This document shows positions 7,559-16,683 of a stretch of 64,000 bases of DNA, piece by piece. The stretch comes from Flavicella sp965243265. GTDB lineage: Bacteria > Bacteroidota > Bacteroidia > Flavobacteriales > Flavobacteriaceae. The DNA is taken from the NCBI GenBank assembly GCA_965243265.1, contig CBDEUL010000010.1, positions 1 to 64,000 of the forward strand. The letters are read 5' to 3'. Position numbers and translations under genes: made by a program. Within the stretch, counting starts at the first letter, position 1, and every line of letters begins with the position of its first letter. The notes beneath the pieces were generated by a model. That model made no database searches. It saw nothing but the letters and a program-made list of their open reading frames with translations, and had not been told where the DNA came from.

Positions 7559-9157
7559 TTATTTTTTATTATTAATAATAGTAAAGGGAAGCACAAAGAG
7601 TTCTTGTTTTCTTTTGTGTGATTCTATAATTTCTAAATAGATATTTTTTGAAATGGCACAGTCTCTATAATCTTCAATTAGTTCAATAATATCTTGGCTA
7701 ATGAAGTGGGCATTTCGGGTGTCTATTTTTACACAACTTCTATGAGGTATTTTATTTAGTATCTGTAAAAGAGAGGCTTTGTTTAAAAAAGTAACTCCTT
7801 CAGAGAAAACGATTATAGTTGTGTTTTTATGGTCTATAGAGATTTTAAAGGGAGCTTTGTAGTTTTGTTTTAATGTAAGTAGCACAGCTGTTGCTGTTCC
7901 TAATAATACACCTGTTATTAAATTGGTGAACAAAATTCCTATTACGGTAATTATAAAGGGAATAAATTGTTCCATACCACCTTTGTACATTTTTTTGAAA
8001 ATAGCGGGTTTTATAAGCTTATATCCTACAAATACTAAAATAATAGAAAGGGTAGCCAATGGTATTAGGTTTAATATATTGGGTATTAAAATTACAGTTG
8101 TAAGTAATAGGATTCCGTATAGGAATAAAGCTATTTTTGTTTTTCCTCCTGTTTGTTGGTTGGCTGCACTTTTAATAATGTTTTGTGTAAGTGGAAGTCC
8201 ACCGATTAACCCAGAAATGATATTACCTATTCCTTGTGCTTTTAATTCTTTATTTAAAGATTCCGTACTGTTATTGTTGTTTTGTATGCTGTTTACTTTA
8301 GTAGTTAATAAGGTTTCAATACTAGCTACAATGGTAATTATAATGGCAGAGGTATATACTTTAGGGTTTGTAAGCCCATTTAAATCTGGAAAAGAAAAGT
8401 TGCTAAAAAAATCATTGCTATTAGAAATTGTAGGTAAGTTTACTAAGTGTTCATTACTAATGGCTAAGGCAGGGAATTTAGAAAAGCCAAAGTTTAGTGC
8501 AATACCAGAAAATACGGCTACTAATGGAGCAGGAATTTTAGAGGTAACTTTATGATTCTTAAAGGTGTCTGTTTGCCAAATGATTAGTATAAATACAGAA
8601 ACAAGTGTAATAAAAACAACGCTTGTGTTTATTGAGTTTATGGTAGTGAAGAATTCTGAAACAATATTTTGATTATTGGCTTGTTTAAAGTTTTCAGCGA
8701 TGTTATTATAACCTAAGGCATATGGAATTTGTTTTAAGATAACCAGTCCACCAATACCTATTAATACACCATGAATTACAGATGAAGGGAAATAATTGGC
8801 AATAATATCTGTTTTAAAATAGCTGCTAATTAATTGTATGATACCAGCTATAACAACTGAAAGAAGAAATAATTGAAAGCTTCCTAAGGTTGTAATTGCA
8901 ACAAAGCTAATAAGAATCAACCCTATAGAGGGACCACTTATGTTTAATTGAGACTCGCTAAAATATCCTACAACAAAGGCTCCTACCAATGCAGAGATAA
9001 TTCCTGAGAATAAAGGTGCTCCAGAGAAGGATGCAATACCTAAACCAAGTGGAATTGCTATAAGAAATACAACAATACTTGAGGGGAGGTTGTATTTTAG
9101 GTTTGTAAATAATTTTTTATTGAAAGTAAGCATGTTGTAATTTTTAAATTTTTCCAT
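7559..9157 (-). CDS. SulP family inorganic anion transporter
   Basis: The inner-membrane transporter has about ten to twelve hydrophobic helices and a C-terminal STAS domain (roughly the last 100 residues). The N-terminal block (IAIPLGLGIASFSGAPLFSG) and SGPSIGLILISF match SulP proteins, which carry sulfate or bicarbonate. The carbonic anhydrase gene right after it favours bicarbonate. I start at the ATG at 9157 (MEKFKNYNMLTF) because AGGA lies 9 bases before it; ATGs at 9133 and 9190 are alternatives. A second, only distantly similar SulP gene lies at 45.7 kb. Confidence 0.9.
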   Translation of the reverse strand: MEKFKNYNMLTFNKKLFTNLKYNLPSSIVVFLIAIPLGLGIASFSGAPLFSGIISALVGAFVVGYFSESQLNISGPSIGLILISFVAITTLGSFQLFLLSVVIAGIIQLISSYFKTDIIANYFPSSVIHGVLIGIGGLVILKQIPYALGYNNIAENFKQANNQNIVSEFFTTINSINTSVVFITLVSVFILIIWQTDTFKNHKVTSKIPAPLVAVFSGIALNFGFSKFPALAISNEHLVNLPTISNSNDFFSNFSFPDLNGLTNPKVYTSAIIITIVASIETLLTTKVNSIQNNNNSTESLNKELKAQGIGNIISGLIGGLPLTQNIIKSAANQQTGGKTKIALFLYGILLLTTVILIPNILNLIPLATLSIILVFVGYKLIKPAIFKKMYKGGMEQFIPFIITVIGILFTNLITGVLLGTATAVLLTLKQNYKAPFKISIDHKNTTIIVFSEGVTFLNKASLLQILNKIPHRSCVKIDTRNAHFISQDIIELIEDYRDCAISKNIYLEIIESHKRKQELFVLPFTIINNKK

Positions 9158-9273
9158 AGTTATCCTAGGCAAGTGAAAATATCCTTGCAATGTGTGTAGG
9201 TTAAGCTACGGTTGGGGTATAGGTGTTCTTAGATTAGTTAAGGGGTACAGCTATACAGGGTTTGTATTTAAAA

Positions 9274-9621
9274 TTACAAGTTGGGAGGTGGTGTAGGTAT
9301 TTCTTTGTAATATTTTAGAGCATGTTGGTGTTGAGCTATGTGGGTAAGCCCATGACTTTTACCAAAGTCTAAGAGATGAATATTTGAAGTGAATTGTTCA
9401 CAGTTTTCAAAATCTATTTCTAGGATGCTTTCTTGAATTTCATTTTCAGAAGAGTCTCCAAAATCAAATAATTGAATGATTTCAGTTTTGGCATCTAATA
9501 CGGGAACAATTAAAGGCATTAATGGTTTTCCTAAAGCATAAAACATTATAAAAACTACCAATAGTCCTTTTAAGGATTTGGCAGGATTTAGAAGTTTATA
9601 GGTTACTTTTTTTATTGACAT
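9274..9621 (-). CDS. Small single-pass membrane protein (115 aa)
   Basis: One hydrophobic helix (about residues 18-40) anchors the protein. The remainder is acidic, then ends in a histidine-containing tail (HIAQHQH) and a proline-rich terminus (PTPPPNL). Small flavobacterial proteins with such a C-terminal PPP tail are familiar, but I cannot assign a function. It lies 116 bases upstream of the SulP-carbonic anhydrase pair on the same strand, so co-transcription is possible. The histidines could bind metal; that is speculation. Confidence 0.6.
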   Translation of the reverse strand: MSIKKVTYKLLNPAKSLKGLLVVFIMFYALGKPLMPLIVPVLDAKTEIIQLFDFGDSSENEIQESILEIDFENCEQFTSNIHLLDFGKSHGLTHIAQHQHALKYYKEIPTPPPNL

Positions 9622-9728
9622 AAATACTATAATAGTTCATTTCTTTATGCGAATATATAGTGATTTAGAATAGTGGCAGAAATATTATTTCTAATGTTTT
9701 GTTAATTTCTAAATTAAATTTTAATAAA

Positions 9729-9763
9729 AAATCCCGTTAAGAAATAATTTCACAACGGGATTT
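9729..9763 (-). terminator. Terminator of the prfB-HAD-arsC operon
   Basis: A 10-bp stem (AAATCCCGTT / AACGGGATTT) is followed on the minus strand by a T run. It lies immediately after the arsC-like stop codon. Confidence 0.85.
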
Positions 9764-9768
9764 GTTTT

Positions 9769-10110
9769 TTATAAGATGTTTAAAATGAGCTCAGGAGGTC
9801 GTCCTACTGTAGCTTTGTTACCGTTTATGACAATAGGCCTCTCAATTAATTTAGGGTTGTTAACCATGGCATTTATAATTTCTTCGTCAGAGAGTTCTTT
9901 ACCTTTAAAATTCTCTTTCCAAATAGCTTCTGTTTTTCGAACTAATTGAATAGGTGTAATTTTTAGCAAGTCAATGATTTCTTTTAATTCTGCATAGTTA
10001 AGAGGTGTGTTTAAGTATTTGATAGTTTCAAAAGATACTTTGGCCTCTTCTAGAATAGCCAATCCTTGTCTGCTTTTTGTACAGCGTGGGTTGTGGTATA
10101 TTTTTATCAT
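9769..10110 (-). CDS. arsC: ArsC family reductase (arsenate reductase, glutaredoxin type)
   Basis: The 113-residue thioredoxin-fold protein has the catalytic Cys10 in HNPRCTKSRQ and the family C-terminal signature ERPIVINGNKATVGRP. In the family such enzymes reduce arsenate to arsenite using glutathione/glutaredoxin, though many chromosomal copies (YfgD/ArsC-like) have unproven substrates. No arsenite pump or ArsR lies nearby, so a detoxification role is not supported by context. It is last in a leftward operon after prfB and the HAD hydrolase, 11 bases from the latter. Confidence 0.88.
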   Translation of the reverse strand: MIKIYHNPRCTKSRQGLAILEEAKVSFETIKYLNTPLNYAELKEIIDLLKITPIQLVRKTEAIWKENFKGKELSDEEIINAMVNNPKLIERPIVINGNKATVGRPPELILNIL

Positions 10111-10121
10111 AGGTTTTGTGT

Positions 10122-10742
10122 TTAAAATTTAACTGATAGCTTTTCTAATTCTTTTAAAAGGTTTTCTGGAGTTGTAAAATGGATACCGTGAATACCAAGT
10201 TTTTTTGCAGCTATAACATTGTCGTAATTGTCATCAATAAAAACGGCAGTATTTGGGCTTATATTAAAACGGTTTAAAAGAGTATTGTAAATAGGAGCAA
10301 ATGGTTTTCTAGTTTTTTCCTCTCCAGAAACAACAACTCCTTGGAAGGTGTTAAAAAACGGAAACAATTTTAAGGCTATAGGCCAGGTTTCGGAACTCCA
10401 ATTCGTCAATGCATAATAGTTGTATTTTTTAGATTTTTTAATGGCTTCAAAAATATCTAATGTGCCTTGAATTGGACCAGAGAACATTTCTGTCCATCTT
10501 TCATAGAATAAGGTTATTTCTTTTTCGTATTCTGGAAATTCTTTTATTTTTTCAAGATTTCCTTCTTTGATTGTTCTTCCTGCGTCTTGTGCTACATTCC
10601 ATTCAGGAGTACAAACATTTTTTAAAAACCAGTCTGTTTTTTGTTGATCTCCATTAAAAATTTTGGAATAGAGGTATTCGGGCTTCCAGTCTACCAGAAC
10701 TCCTCCAAGGTCAAAAATGATAGTTTCAATTTTTACAGACAT
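10122..10742 (-). CDS. HAD family hydrolase (HAD-IA, YihX-like)
   Basis: The 206-residue protein has HAD motif I as FDLGGVLVD with the nucleophile Asp11, a helical cap region, motif II at ALTNWS, a motif III lysine in GEEKTRKPFAPIY and motif IV FIDDNYDNV. The DLGGV form resembles YihX-type sugar phosphatases. It probably dephosphorylates a small cytosolic metabolite; the substrate cannot be read from the sequence. It is 15 bases downstream of prfB. Confidence 0.88.
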   Translation of the reverse strand: MSVKIETIIFDLGGVLVDWKPEYLYSKIFNGDQQKTDWFLKNVCTPEWNVAQDAGRTIKEGNLEKIKEFPEYEKEITLFYERWTEMFSGPIQGTLDIFEAIKKSKKYNYYALTNWSSETWPIALKLFPFFNTFQGVVVSGEEKTRKPFAPIYNTLLNRFNISPNTAVFIDDNYDNVIAAKKLGIHGIHFTTPENLLKELEKLSVKF

Positions 10743-10757
10743 ATACTAGGAGATAAG

Positions 10758-11864
10758 TTAGAGTTCGTTTTCTTCTGATTTTTGCCCGTTAGCCATTAAA
10801 TAAGATTTTAAAAATCCATCAATATCACCATTCATAACTGCATCTACATTACCTGTTTCGTAAGCTGTTCTAACATCTTTAACAAGTTTGTAAGGATGCA
10901 TTACGTAATTCCTTATTTGTGAACCGAAATCAATTTTCATTTTGTTGGCTTCAATTTCGGTTCTTTTTGCCATTTTCTTTTGCAGTTCAATCTCATATAA
11001 TTGAGATTTTAATAGTTGCATGGCTTTTGTTTTATTGTCTAGTTGAGATCTTGTTTCAGAGTTTTCAATAATAATACCAGAAGGTTTGTGTCTTAGTCGT
11101 ACCGCTGTTTCTACTTTGTTTACGTTTTGTCCACCAGCTCCGCTGGCTCTCATTGTTTCCCAAGAAATATCAGCGGGATTAATGTCAATAGTTATAGAGT
11201 CATCAGCAAGTGGGTATACATATACAGAGGCAAATGAAGTATGTCTTTTAGCATTACTGTCAAAGGGAGAAATACGAACCAATCTATGTACTCCATTTTC
11301 GCCTTTTAAAAATCCAAAAGCGAATTCTCCTTCAATTTCTATGGTTACAGTTTTTACACCTGCTACATCACCTGCTTGGTAGTTTAGTTCTTTGACTTTG
11401 TAACCTTTATTTTGACACCACATTAAATACATTCGTAAGAGCATATTTGCCCAGTCACAACTTTCTGTACCTCCAGCACCTGCGGTAATTTGTAGTACGG
11501 CACTTAAATTATCACCTTCATCAGAAAGCATATTCTTAAATTCTACTTCTTCTAAAAGGTTGATTAATTTCGTGTGCAATTCACTTAAATCTTCTTCAGA
11601 GGCTTCACCTTCTTTGTAAAAGTCTAAAAGAGTTTCTAAATCTTCAACCATACTGGTGATAGTATTAAAGTCTTCAATCCATTTTTTTAAAGCTCGAAGG
11701 TTTTTCATGGTTACTTCTGCTTCTTTTGGATTGTTCCAAAAGTCTGGATTTGCAATTTTTTCCTCTTCGTTCTTGATTAGGATTTGTTTCTTATCAATTT
11801 CTAAATAAGATTTTAATTTATCAGCTCTTTCAGATAGATTTGTGACTTGTTCGTTTGTAACCAT
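10758..11864 (-). CDS. prfB: Peptide chain release factor 2
   Basis: RF2 reads UGA and UAA stop codons and releases the peptide. The SPF tripeptide that recognises the stop codon is in LVRISPFDSNAKRHTSF, and the catalytic GGQ is in SGAGGQNVNKVETAVRLRH. I use the ATG at 11864 (MVTNEQVTNLSERADK, 368 residues), the usual flavobacterial N-terminus; an ATG at 11885 would add seven residues. The frame is uninterrupted: where many prfB genes carry CTT TGA C with a +1 shift, this one reads TAT TTA GAA. It is the first gene of an operon with the HAD and arsC-like genes. Confidence 0.96.
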   Translation of the reverse strand: MVTNEQVTNLSERADKLKSYLEIDKKQILIKNEEEKIANPDFWNNPKEAEVTMKNLRALKKWIEDFNTITSMVEDLETLLDFYKEGEASEEDLSELHTKLINLLEEVEFKNMLSDEGDNLSAVLQITAGAGGTESCDWANMLLRMYLMWCQNKGYKVKELNYQAGDVAGVKTVTIEIEGEFAFGFLKGENGVHRLVRISPFDSNAKRHTSFASVYVYPLADDSITIDINPADISWETMRASGAGGQNVNKVETAVRLRHKPSGIIIENSETRSQLDNKTKAMQLLKSQLYEIELQKKMAKRTEIEANKMKIDFGSQIRNYVMHPYKLVKDVRTAYETGNVDAVMNGDIDGFLKSYLMANGQKSEENEL

Positions 11865-11952
11865 AACACAAAAATACACTTTCATCTTTATTATTGTTAG
11901 TTAGTGGGTTAAAAAACGTCCAATATTTCATGTGAAAATAAAAGAGAAGCAA

Positions 11953-12504
11953 ATGAAAAATATGAAGAATTTAAATTTAGAGGTAGCTACTTTTGGAAAT
12001 GGTTGTTTTTGGTGTACAGAGGCTGTTTTTCAAAGGTTAAAAGGAGTGGTAAAAGTAAAATCGGGCTTTAGTGGCGGTACTATTAAGAACCCTGCTTATA
12101 GAGAGGTTATTACTGGTAGAACAGGGCATGCGGAAGTACTACAGATAACATATGATGCCACGGTTGTTTCTTTTGAAAAGCTTTTAGAAGTTTTTTTTGC
12201 TACACATGATCCTACAACGCTTAATAGGCAAGGGTATGATGTGGGAACTCAATATAGGTCTGCTATTTTTTATCATTCAGAGGAGCAAAAGATATTGGCG
12301 AAAGATATGATAGGGAGGTTAGAGGCTGCTGCAGTTTTTGAGAGTCCTATTGTTACTGAAGTCACCGAGTTTTTAGCTTTTTATGAAGCGGAAGCGTATC
12401 ATGATAATTATTATAATTTACATGGTGAAGAGAGGTATTGTAGTTTGGTAATAGCTCCTAAATTACAAAAGTTTTTACGTGTTTTTAACGAAGATATTTC
12501 TTAA
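11953..12504 (+). CDS. msrA: Peptide methionine (S)-S-oxide reductase
   Basis: MsrA repairs oxidised methionine in proteins using thioredoxin. The active-site motif GCFWCTE places the catalytic Cys at residue 18 of the 183-residue form, and the family segments HDPTTLNRQGYDVGTQYRS and AEAYHDNYY are intact. I choose the ATG at 11953 because GAGAAG sits 6-7 bases before it; a GTG at 11932 in the same frame would add seven residues. There is no signal peptide, so it acts in the cytosol. Confidence 0.94.
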   Translation: MKNMKNLNLEVATFGNGCFWCTEAVFQRLKGVVKVKSGFSGGTIKNPAYREVITGRTGHAEVLQITYDATVVSFEKLLEVFFATHDPTTLNRQGYDVGTQYRSAIFYHSEEQKILAKDMIGRLEAAAVFESPIVTEVTEFLAFYEAEAYHDNYYNLHGEERYCSLVIAPKLQKFLRVFNEDIS

Positions 12505-12507
12505 AGT

Positions 12508-12543
12508 AAAAAGCTCCAATTTAATATAAATTGGAGCTTTTTT
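12508..12543. terminator. Bidirectional terminator after msrA
   Basis: A 14-bp stem (AAAAGCTCCAATTT / AAATTGGAGCTTTT) with a five-base loop and T/A tails sits between two convergent genes. Confidence 0.88.
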
Positions 12544-12563
12544 ATGAGTTGTTGTTATTGTGC

Positions 12564-15032
12564 TTACTTTACGTTAAAAGTGCTGAATCCATAAACTGGA
12601 GTTCCGTTTTCTGAAATTCCTTGTACAATAACTGAGTAGGTAGATCTGTTATCTGAAGTAAAGAATTTAATTTCAGGTTTGTTGTTTTCAGAAACTTTGA
12701 TAATTGGTTCCCAATGTAAGGTAATACGAGAATCTGCTCTTAATAATTCGTCAGTACCTGAAATATGGTCAGGAGCAAAAAACTCTTTCGCTTTATAAAA
12801 ACCACTGTATTGGAAGTCTATAATTCCTGGTTTTCTTTTTACATTTCTAGATCCCACGTTTTGTCCTAGTTTAGAGTAAACCGCAATAATACCATTTGAA
12901 CTGTTAGAGTATATAGAGGCATCTGCTCCTTTTAAAACATCTATAAAATCAATATCTAACCCTGTTAATCCGCTTAAGAAAAGGAAATCTACTTGAACAC
13001 CGTCTAAGAAAAAACCTGGTGTTCCACCTCCTCTAATAGAAACTTCATCTCCTGTAACTAACACTCCAGGCATCATTCTAAGCAAGTCAACAAACGTCAT
13101 TGTTTGAGATGCTGCCATTTCATCAGTCACAACTCTGTTTGAAGGTTCTCCGTACGAAGTTCTGGCGTTCATTTGTTCTCTTTTCTCTTCTTCAAGTGTT
13201 TTTGCTTGCGCTTTAATAATAACCTCGTCTAATAACCTTCTTTCATTATCGAAATTCTCATTTATTTGTTGAATGTATTTAGAGGCGTTTAAAATGTTGG
13301 TTACCTCTTCATCATTAAAGCTGTTTGTTAAAACTGTATTTCTAGATATTTTAGGGCTTCCTCCTGAAGATTTGTCTAAAAGAATAGATAAATCTCTATT
13401 GCTTTTTTGAGTTGATTTAAAACTATATAAACGTCCTTCTAAGATGGTAGAAATAGAATCGTAAAAAACATATGGTCCATAGGCAAATTTTCCGTTGCGG
13501 TCAGATTTTTTTTCTTCTTGGTGTATTGTACCTCCTCTAAAGGTTAATCGAGTAGGTGCAGAAATACGGTTAAAAGGAGCGTTTAAATTTACGGTGGTTC
13601 CTTTAATGTAGATCCCTTTTTCGGTTTCGTGTTTTTCAATTTTGTGATCGTTGTATAAAAAGTCTTCCCAAGTAAATCTTCTCCATCCGTGTGTTAGCAT
13701 TACAAGGTCTAGTAGGTATCTTCTTCTTGGGTCGTTTTCAACTTCAAAAAAGTATCCAGGGTTTCTAACTTCTCCTCTTAAATCAGAATTTAGTAAAAGC
13801 CATGTTTTAATATTTCCAGCATGGGTGTTGTAAGGTATTACGTCCATATCTAAGATAGACATAGAAAGATCACTGGTGGCAGTTTTACCTGCTGTATCTT
13901 TTACATCAATATTTAAGCTAACTTGTTTTCTAGACGTGTATGTTTTTTTGTCTGTTTTTATATCAACCTTTAAATGATTGTTAGGGTTGTCTACATAAAC
14001 AAGTCTTTCACAAACAGGTTTTCCTGACGAGTTAAATAGGGTAACATGTATAACACCGTCACTAATTGTGGTTGTAGGGATTTTTAGAGTATAGTTTTCA
14101 CGAATGTTTTCTTCGTATTTTTCAAAGATTATTTGACCTCTTTGGTGTGCTACTAAATATGTTCCTTTTAGACCTAAGTTGTTGTTTGTGTTAGCGGTAA
14201 GAATAATGCTGCTTCCATTGTTAGATGCTCGTATTGTATAGCCAATGTTTTTTACTTCAGGTAATGGGTATTTTTCTTCTTTTCCATTGATTTCAAAACA
14301 GGCTTCATAAGATTTACCTCTTACGGGGGTTAAGTTAATTTCACCCAACCCAAATTTTAATGTGTTAAAGTAAGAGTACTCTTTACCATCTGTGTCTTTA
14401 ATAGTTCCTGTAAGTTTAATATCACGGTTTTTCTTGTCGGTTACTTTAAAGGCTATTTTACTAGGTAAGCCAGCAACTAAGTCTCCTCCTTCAGGGAAAA
14501 AACGAATTTCAGGGCGTTCATTTAAAACGGTTTCCTTTTTTGGAGCGTTTTCTTTTAATGCTGCTTTTTTATTTGCTTGTATAATACTGTCATTTGTTTG
14601 TAATACAGAAATTTCTTTTTGAAAGAAATAGTCTACATTATTGTTTCTCATGTAGTTGGTATAAGCACGTATTAGGTATTTTCCTTCTTTCCATTTTTTT
14701 CCAATTTTGAAGTCACCAGCTACACTAATATTGTCAACATGTAATTGTTTTTTATCTAGAATACTGTCTTGGTCGTTGATTAATTCAACATAGACAACAC
14801 TACTTTTGGTGCTTTTTTGATGTGTAATCCCATTAATTAAGTAAGTGGTGTACCAAACACTTTCGTCTACAGAATAATAAGGTTTGTCTGTATGAATGTA
14901 GATTTTTTCAGGAAAATCGGTTTGAGTATAAGTATCCAATCTTTCAGTTACGAGCTCTGTAAAGTAGTTTTTATTTACTGTAAAAGAGGTAATTGCCACT
15001 AATAGGGCAATTAAGAAAAAGGCTTTTTTCAT
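12564..15032 (-). CDS. Exported MG2-like protein with a TonB-receptor plug domain and no barrel
   Basis: The 822-residue protein has an N-terminal signal peptide (MKKAFFLIALLVAITSF), an MG2/macroglobulin-like domain (KIYIHTDKPYYSVDESVWY, about residues 42-150), further beta domains, and near the C-terminus a TonB-dependent receptor plug (FVDLLRMMPGVLVTGDEVSIRGG ... GIIAVYSK, about residues 655-735). No C-terminal 22-strand barrel follows, so it is not a transporter. The plug domain may dock with an outer-membrane partner. Proteins of this build are common and uncharacterised in Bacteroidota. It stands alone between two terminators. Confidence 0.8.
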   Translation of the reverse strand: MKKAFFLIALLVAITSFTVNKNYFTELVTERLDTYTQTDFPEKIYIHTDKPYYSVDESVWYTTYLINGITHQKSTKSSVVYVELINDQDSILDKKQLHVDNISVAGDFKIGKKWKEGKYLIRAYTNYMRNNNVDYFFQKEISVLQTNDSIIQANKKAALKENAPKKETVLNERPEIRFFPEGGDLVAGLPSKIAFKVTDKKNRDIKLTGTIKDTDGKEYSYFNTLKFGLGEINLTPVRGKSYEACFEINGKEEKYPLPEVKNIGYTIRASNNGSSIILTANTNNNLGLKGTYLVAHQRGQIIFEKYEENIRENYTLKIPTTTISDGVIHVTLFNSSGKPVCERLVYVDNPNNHLKVDIKTDKKTYTSRKQVSLNIDVKDTAGKTATSDLSMSILDMDVIPYNTHAGNIKTWLLLNSDLRGEVRNPGYFFEVENDPRRRYLLDLVMLTHGWRRFTWEDFLYNDHKIEKHETEKGIYIKGTTVNLNAPFNRISAPTRLTFRGGTIHQEEKKSDRNGKFAYGPYVFYDSISTILEGRLYSFKSTQKSNRDLSILLDKSSGGSPKISRNTVLTNSFNDEEVTNILNASKYIQQINENFDNERRLLDEVIIKAQAKTLEEEKREQMNARTSYGEPSNRVVTDEMAASQTMTFVDLLRMMPGVLVTGDEVSIRGGGTPGFFLDGVQVDFLFLSGLTGLDIDFIDVLKGADASIYSNSSNGIIAVYSKLGQNVGSRNVKRKPGIIDFQYSGFYKAKEFFAPDHISGTDELLRADSRITLHWEPIIKVSENNKPEIKFFTSDNRSTYSVIVQGISENGTPVYGFSTFNVK

Positions 15033-15109
15033 GGAAGTGTAATAGGTTTATGTTTCGTGTCTTATATAAAGACCGAAAATACTCAAATAAGTTTAATTAG
15101 AAACAAAAA

Positions 15110-15143
15110 AAAAGCGACTACCTTATTAAAAGTAGTCGCTTTT
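15110..15143 (-). terminator. Terminator of lpd
   Basis: A 12-bp stem (AAAAGCGACTAC / GTAGTCGCTTTT) is followed on the minus strand by about nine T, right behind the lpd stop. Confidence 0.88.
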
Positions 15144-15159
15144 AGTTATTTAATTTTTT

Positions 15160-16548
15160 TTATAGATGTATTACTTCATCATATGCATCAGCAACAGCTT
15201 CCATAACAGCTTCACTCATTGTTGGGTGAGGGTGTACTGTTTTTAAGACTTCATGTCCGGTAGTTTCTAATTTTCTACCTAAAACGGCTTCTGCAATCAT
15301 ATCTGTAACTCCAGCTCCGATCATATGGCATCCTAACCATTCACCGTATTTTGCATCAAAAATTACTTTTACAAAACCGTCTTTAGTTCCAGCAGCACTT
15401 GCTTTTCCAGAGGCAGAGAAAGGGAATTTTCCTACTTTAATATCGTATCCAGCTTCTTTTGCTTTTGCTTCTGTAAGTCCTACAGATGCAATTTCAGGAG
15501 TAGCATATGTACATCCAGGAATGTTTCCGTAATCGATAGCTTCTGTATGTAATCCTGCAATTTTTTCTACACAAGTAATTCCTTCAGCAGAAGCAACGTG
15601 TGCTAATGCTTGTCCAGGAACAACATCACCGATAGCATAGTATCCAGGAATGTTAGTTTGGTAAAAATCGTTTACTAATATTTTATCTCTATCCGTAACA
15701 ATACCAACATCTTCTAATCCAATGTTTTCGATGTTAGATTTGATACCTACTGCAGATAGTAAAACGTCTGCTTCTAGGGTTTCTTCTCCTTTTTTAGTTT
15801 TTACAGTTGCAACAACACCTTCTCCAGAAGTATCTACAGATTCAACAGAAGAGTTTGTCATTACTTTGATTCCTGATTTTTTCAATGATTTTTCAAATTG
15901 TTTTGAAACATCAATATCTTCAACAGGAACAATGTTAGGCATAAATTCAACAATGGTTACATCTGTTCCCATAGAGTTGTAGAAGTGTGCAAATTCAACA
16001 CCGATAGCTCCAGAACCTACAACAATCATTTTTTTAGGTTGTTGAGGTAATGTCATTGCTTGACGGTATCCAATTACTTTTTTACCATCTTGTGGTAAGT
16101 TAGGTAATTCACGAGAGCGAGCTCCTGTAGCTATAATAATATGGTCTGCACTGTATTCAGTTACAGTTCCATCTTCAGCAGTTACATCTACTTTTTTACC
16201 TGTTTTTATTTTTCCAAAACCGTTTATTACATCGATTTTGTTTTTTTTCATTAGGAATTGAATTCCTTTACTCATTCCTTCTGCTACACCACGACTTCTT
16301 TTAATTACTGCTTCAAAGTCTTTGTCAATAGCTTCGGCTTTTAAACCGTACTCATCTACGTGTTTTAGGTAGTCATAAACTTGTGCACTTTTTAACAAAG
16401 CTTTTGTAGGAATACATCCCCAGTTTAAACAGATACCTCCTAAGTTTTCTCTTTCAACAACGGCAGTTTTAAATCCTAATTGAGAAGCTCTAATGGCAGT
16501 TACATATCCACCAGGTCCACTACCTATAACTATAACATCGTATTTCAT
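15160..16548 (-). CDS. lpdA: Dihydrolipoyl dehydrogenase (E3)
   Basis: The flavoprotein reoxidises the lipoyl arms of 2-oxoacid dehydrogenases and the glycine cleavage system. The FAD-binding GSGPGGY (residues 9-15), the redox disulfide Cys40/Cys45 in GGICLNWGCIPTKALL, an NAD-binding GSGAIGVEFA near residue 177 and the C-terminal HPHPTMSEAV with the catalytic His are all present. It has no attached lipoyl domain. E2 and E1-alpha of pyruvate dehydrogenase and gcvP, whose complexes use it, lie 8-15 kb away. A minus-strand -7 element CAAATTTA is at 16584-16591. Confidence 0.97.
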   Translation of the reverse strand: MKYDVIVIGSGPGGYVTAIRASQLGFKTAVVERENLGGICLNWGCIPTKALLKSAQVYDYLKHVDEYGLKAEAIDKDFEAVIKRSRGVAEGMSKGIQFLMKKNKIDVINGFGKIKTGKKVDVTAEDGTVTEYSADHIIIATGARSRELPNLPQDGKKVIGYRQAMTLPQQPKKMIVVGSGAIGVEFAHFYNSMGTDVTIVEFMPNIVPVEDIDVSKQFEKSLKKSGIKVMTNSSVESVDTSGEGVVATVKTKKGEETLEADVLLSAVGIKSNIENIGLEDVGIVTDRDKILVNDFYQTNIPGYYAIGDVVPGQALAHVASAEGITCVEKIAGLHTEAIDYGNIPGCTYATPEIASVGLTEAKAKEAGYDIKVGKFPFSASGKASAAGTKDGFVKVIFDAKYGEWLGCHMIGAGVTDMIAEAVLGRKLETTGHEVLKTVHPHPTMSEAVMEAVADAYDEVIHL

Positions 16549-16683
16549 TGTGTGTATTTTTTATTTTTTCTAAAACAGTTTCGCAAATTTAATAAATCTA
16601 TATTTATTTTGTGAGATAGGGAGGTTTATTATTGATTCTTTGTGAAAGCTGCTTGTTTGTTAATAATTCTTTAAATATATATA

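Noticed and set aside
9769..10110. Arsenic resistance locus around the arsC-like gene
   Set aside because: No arsenite efflux pump, ArsR or ArsM is nearby and the gene is in a prfB operon, so it is probably a general ArsC-like reductase.
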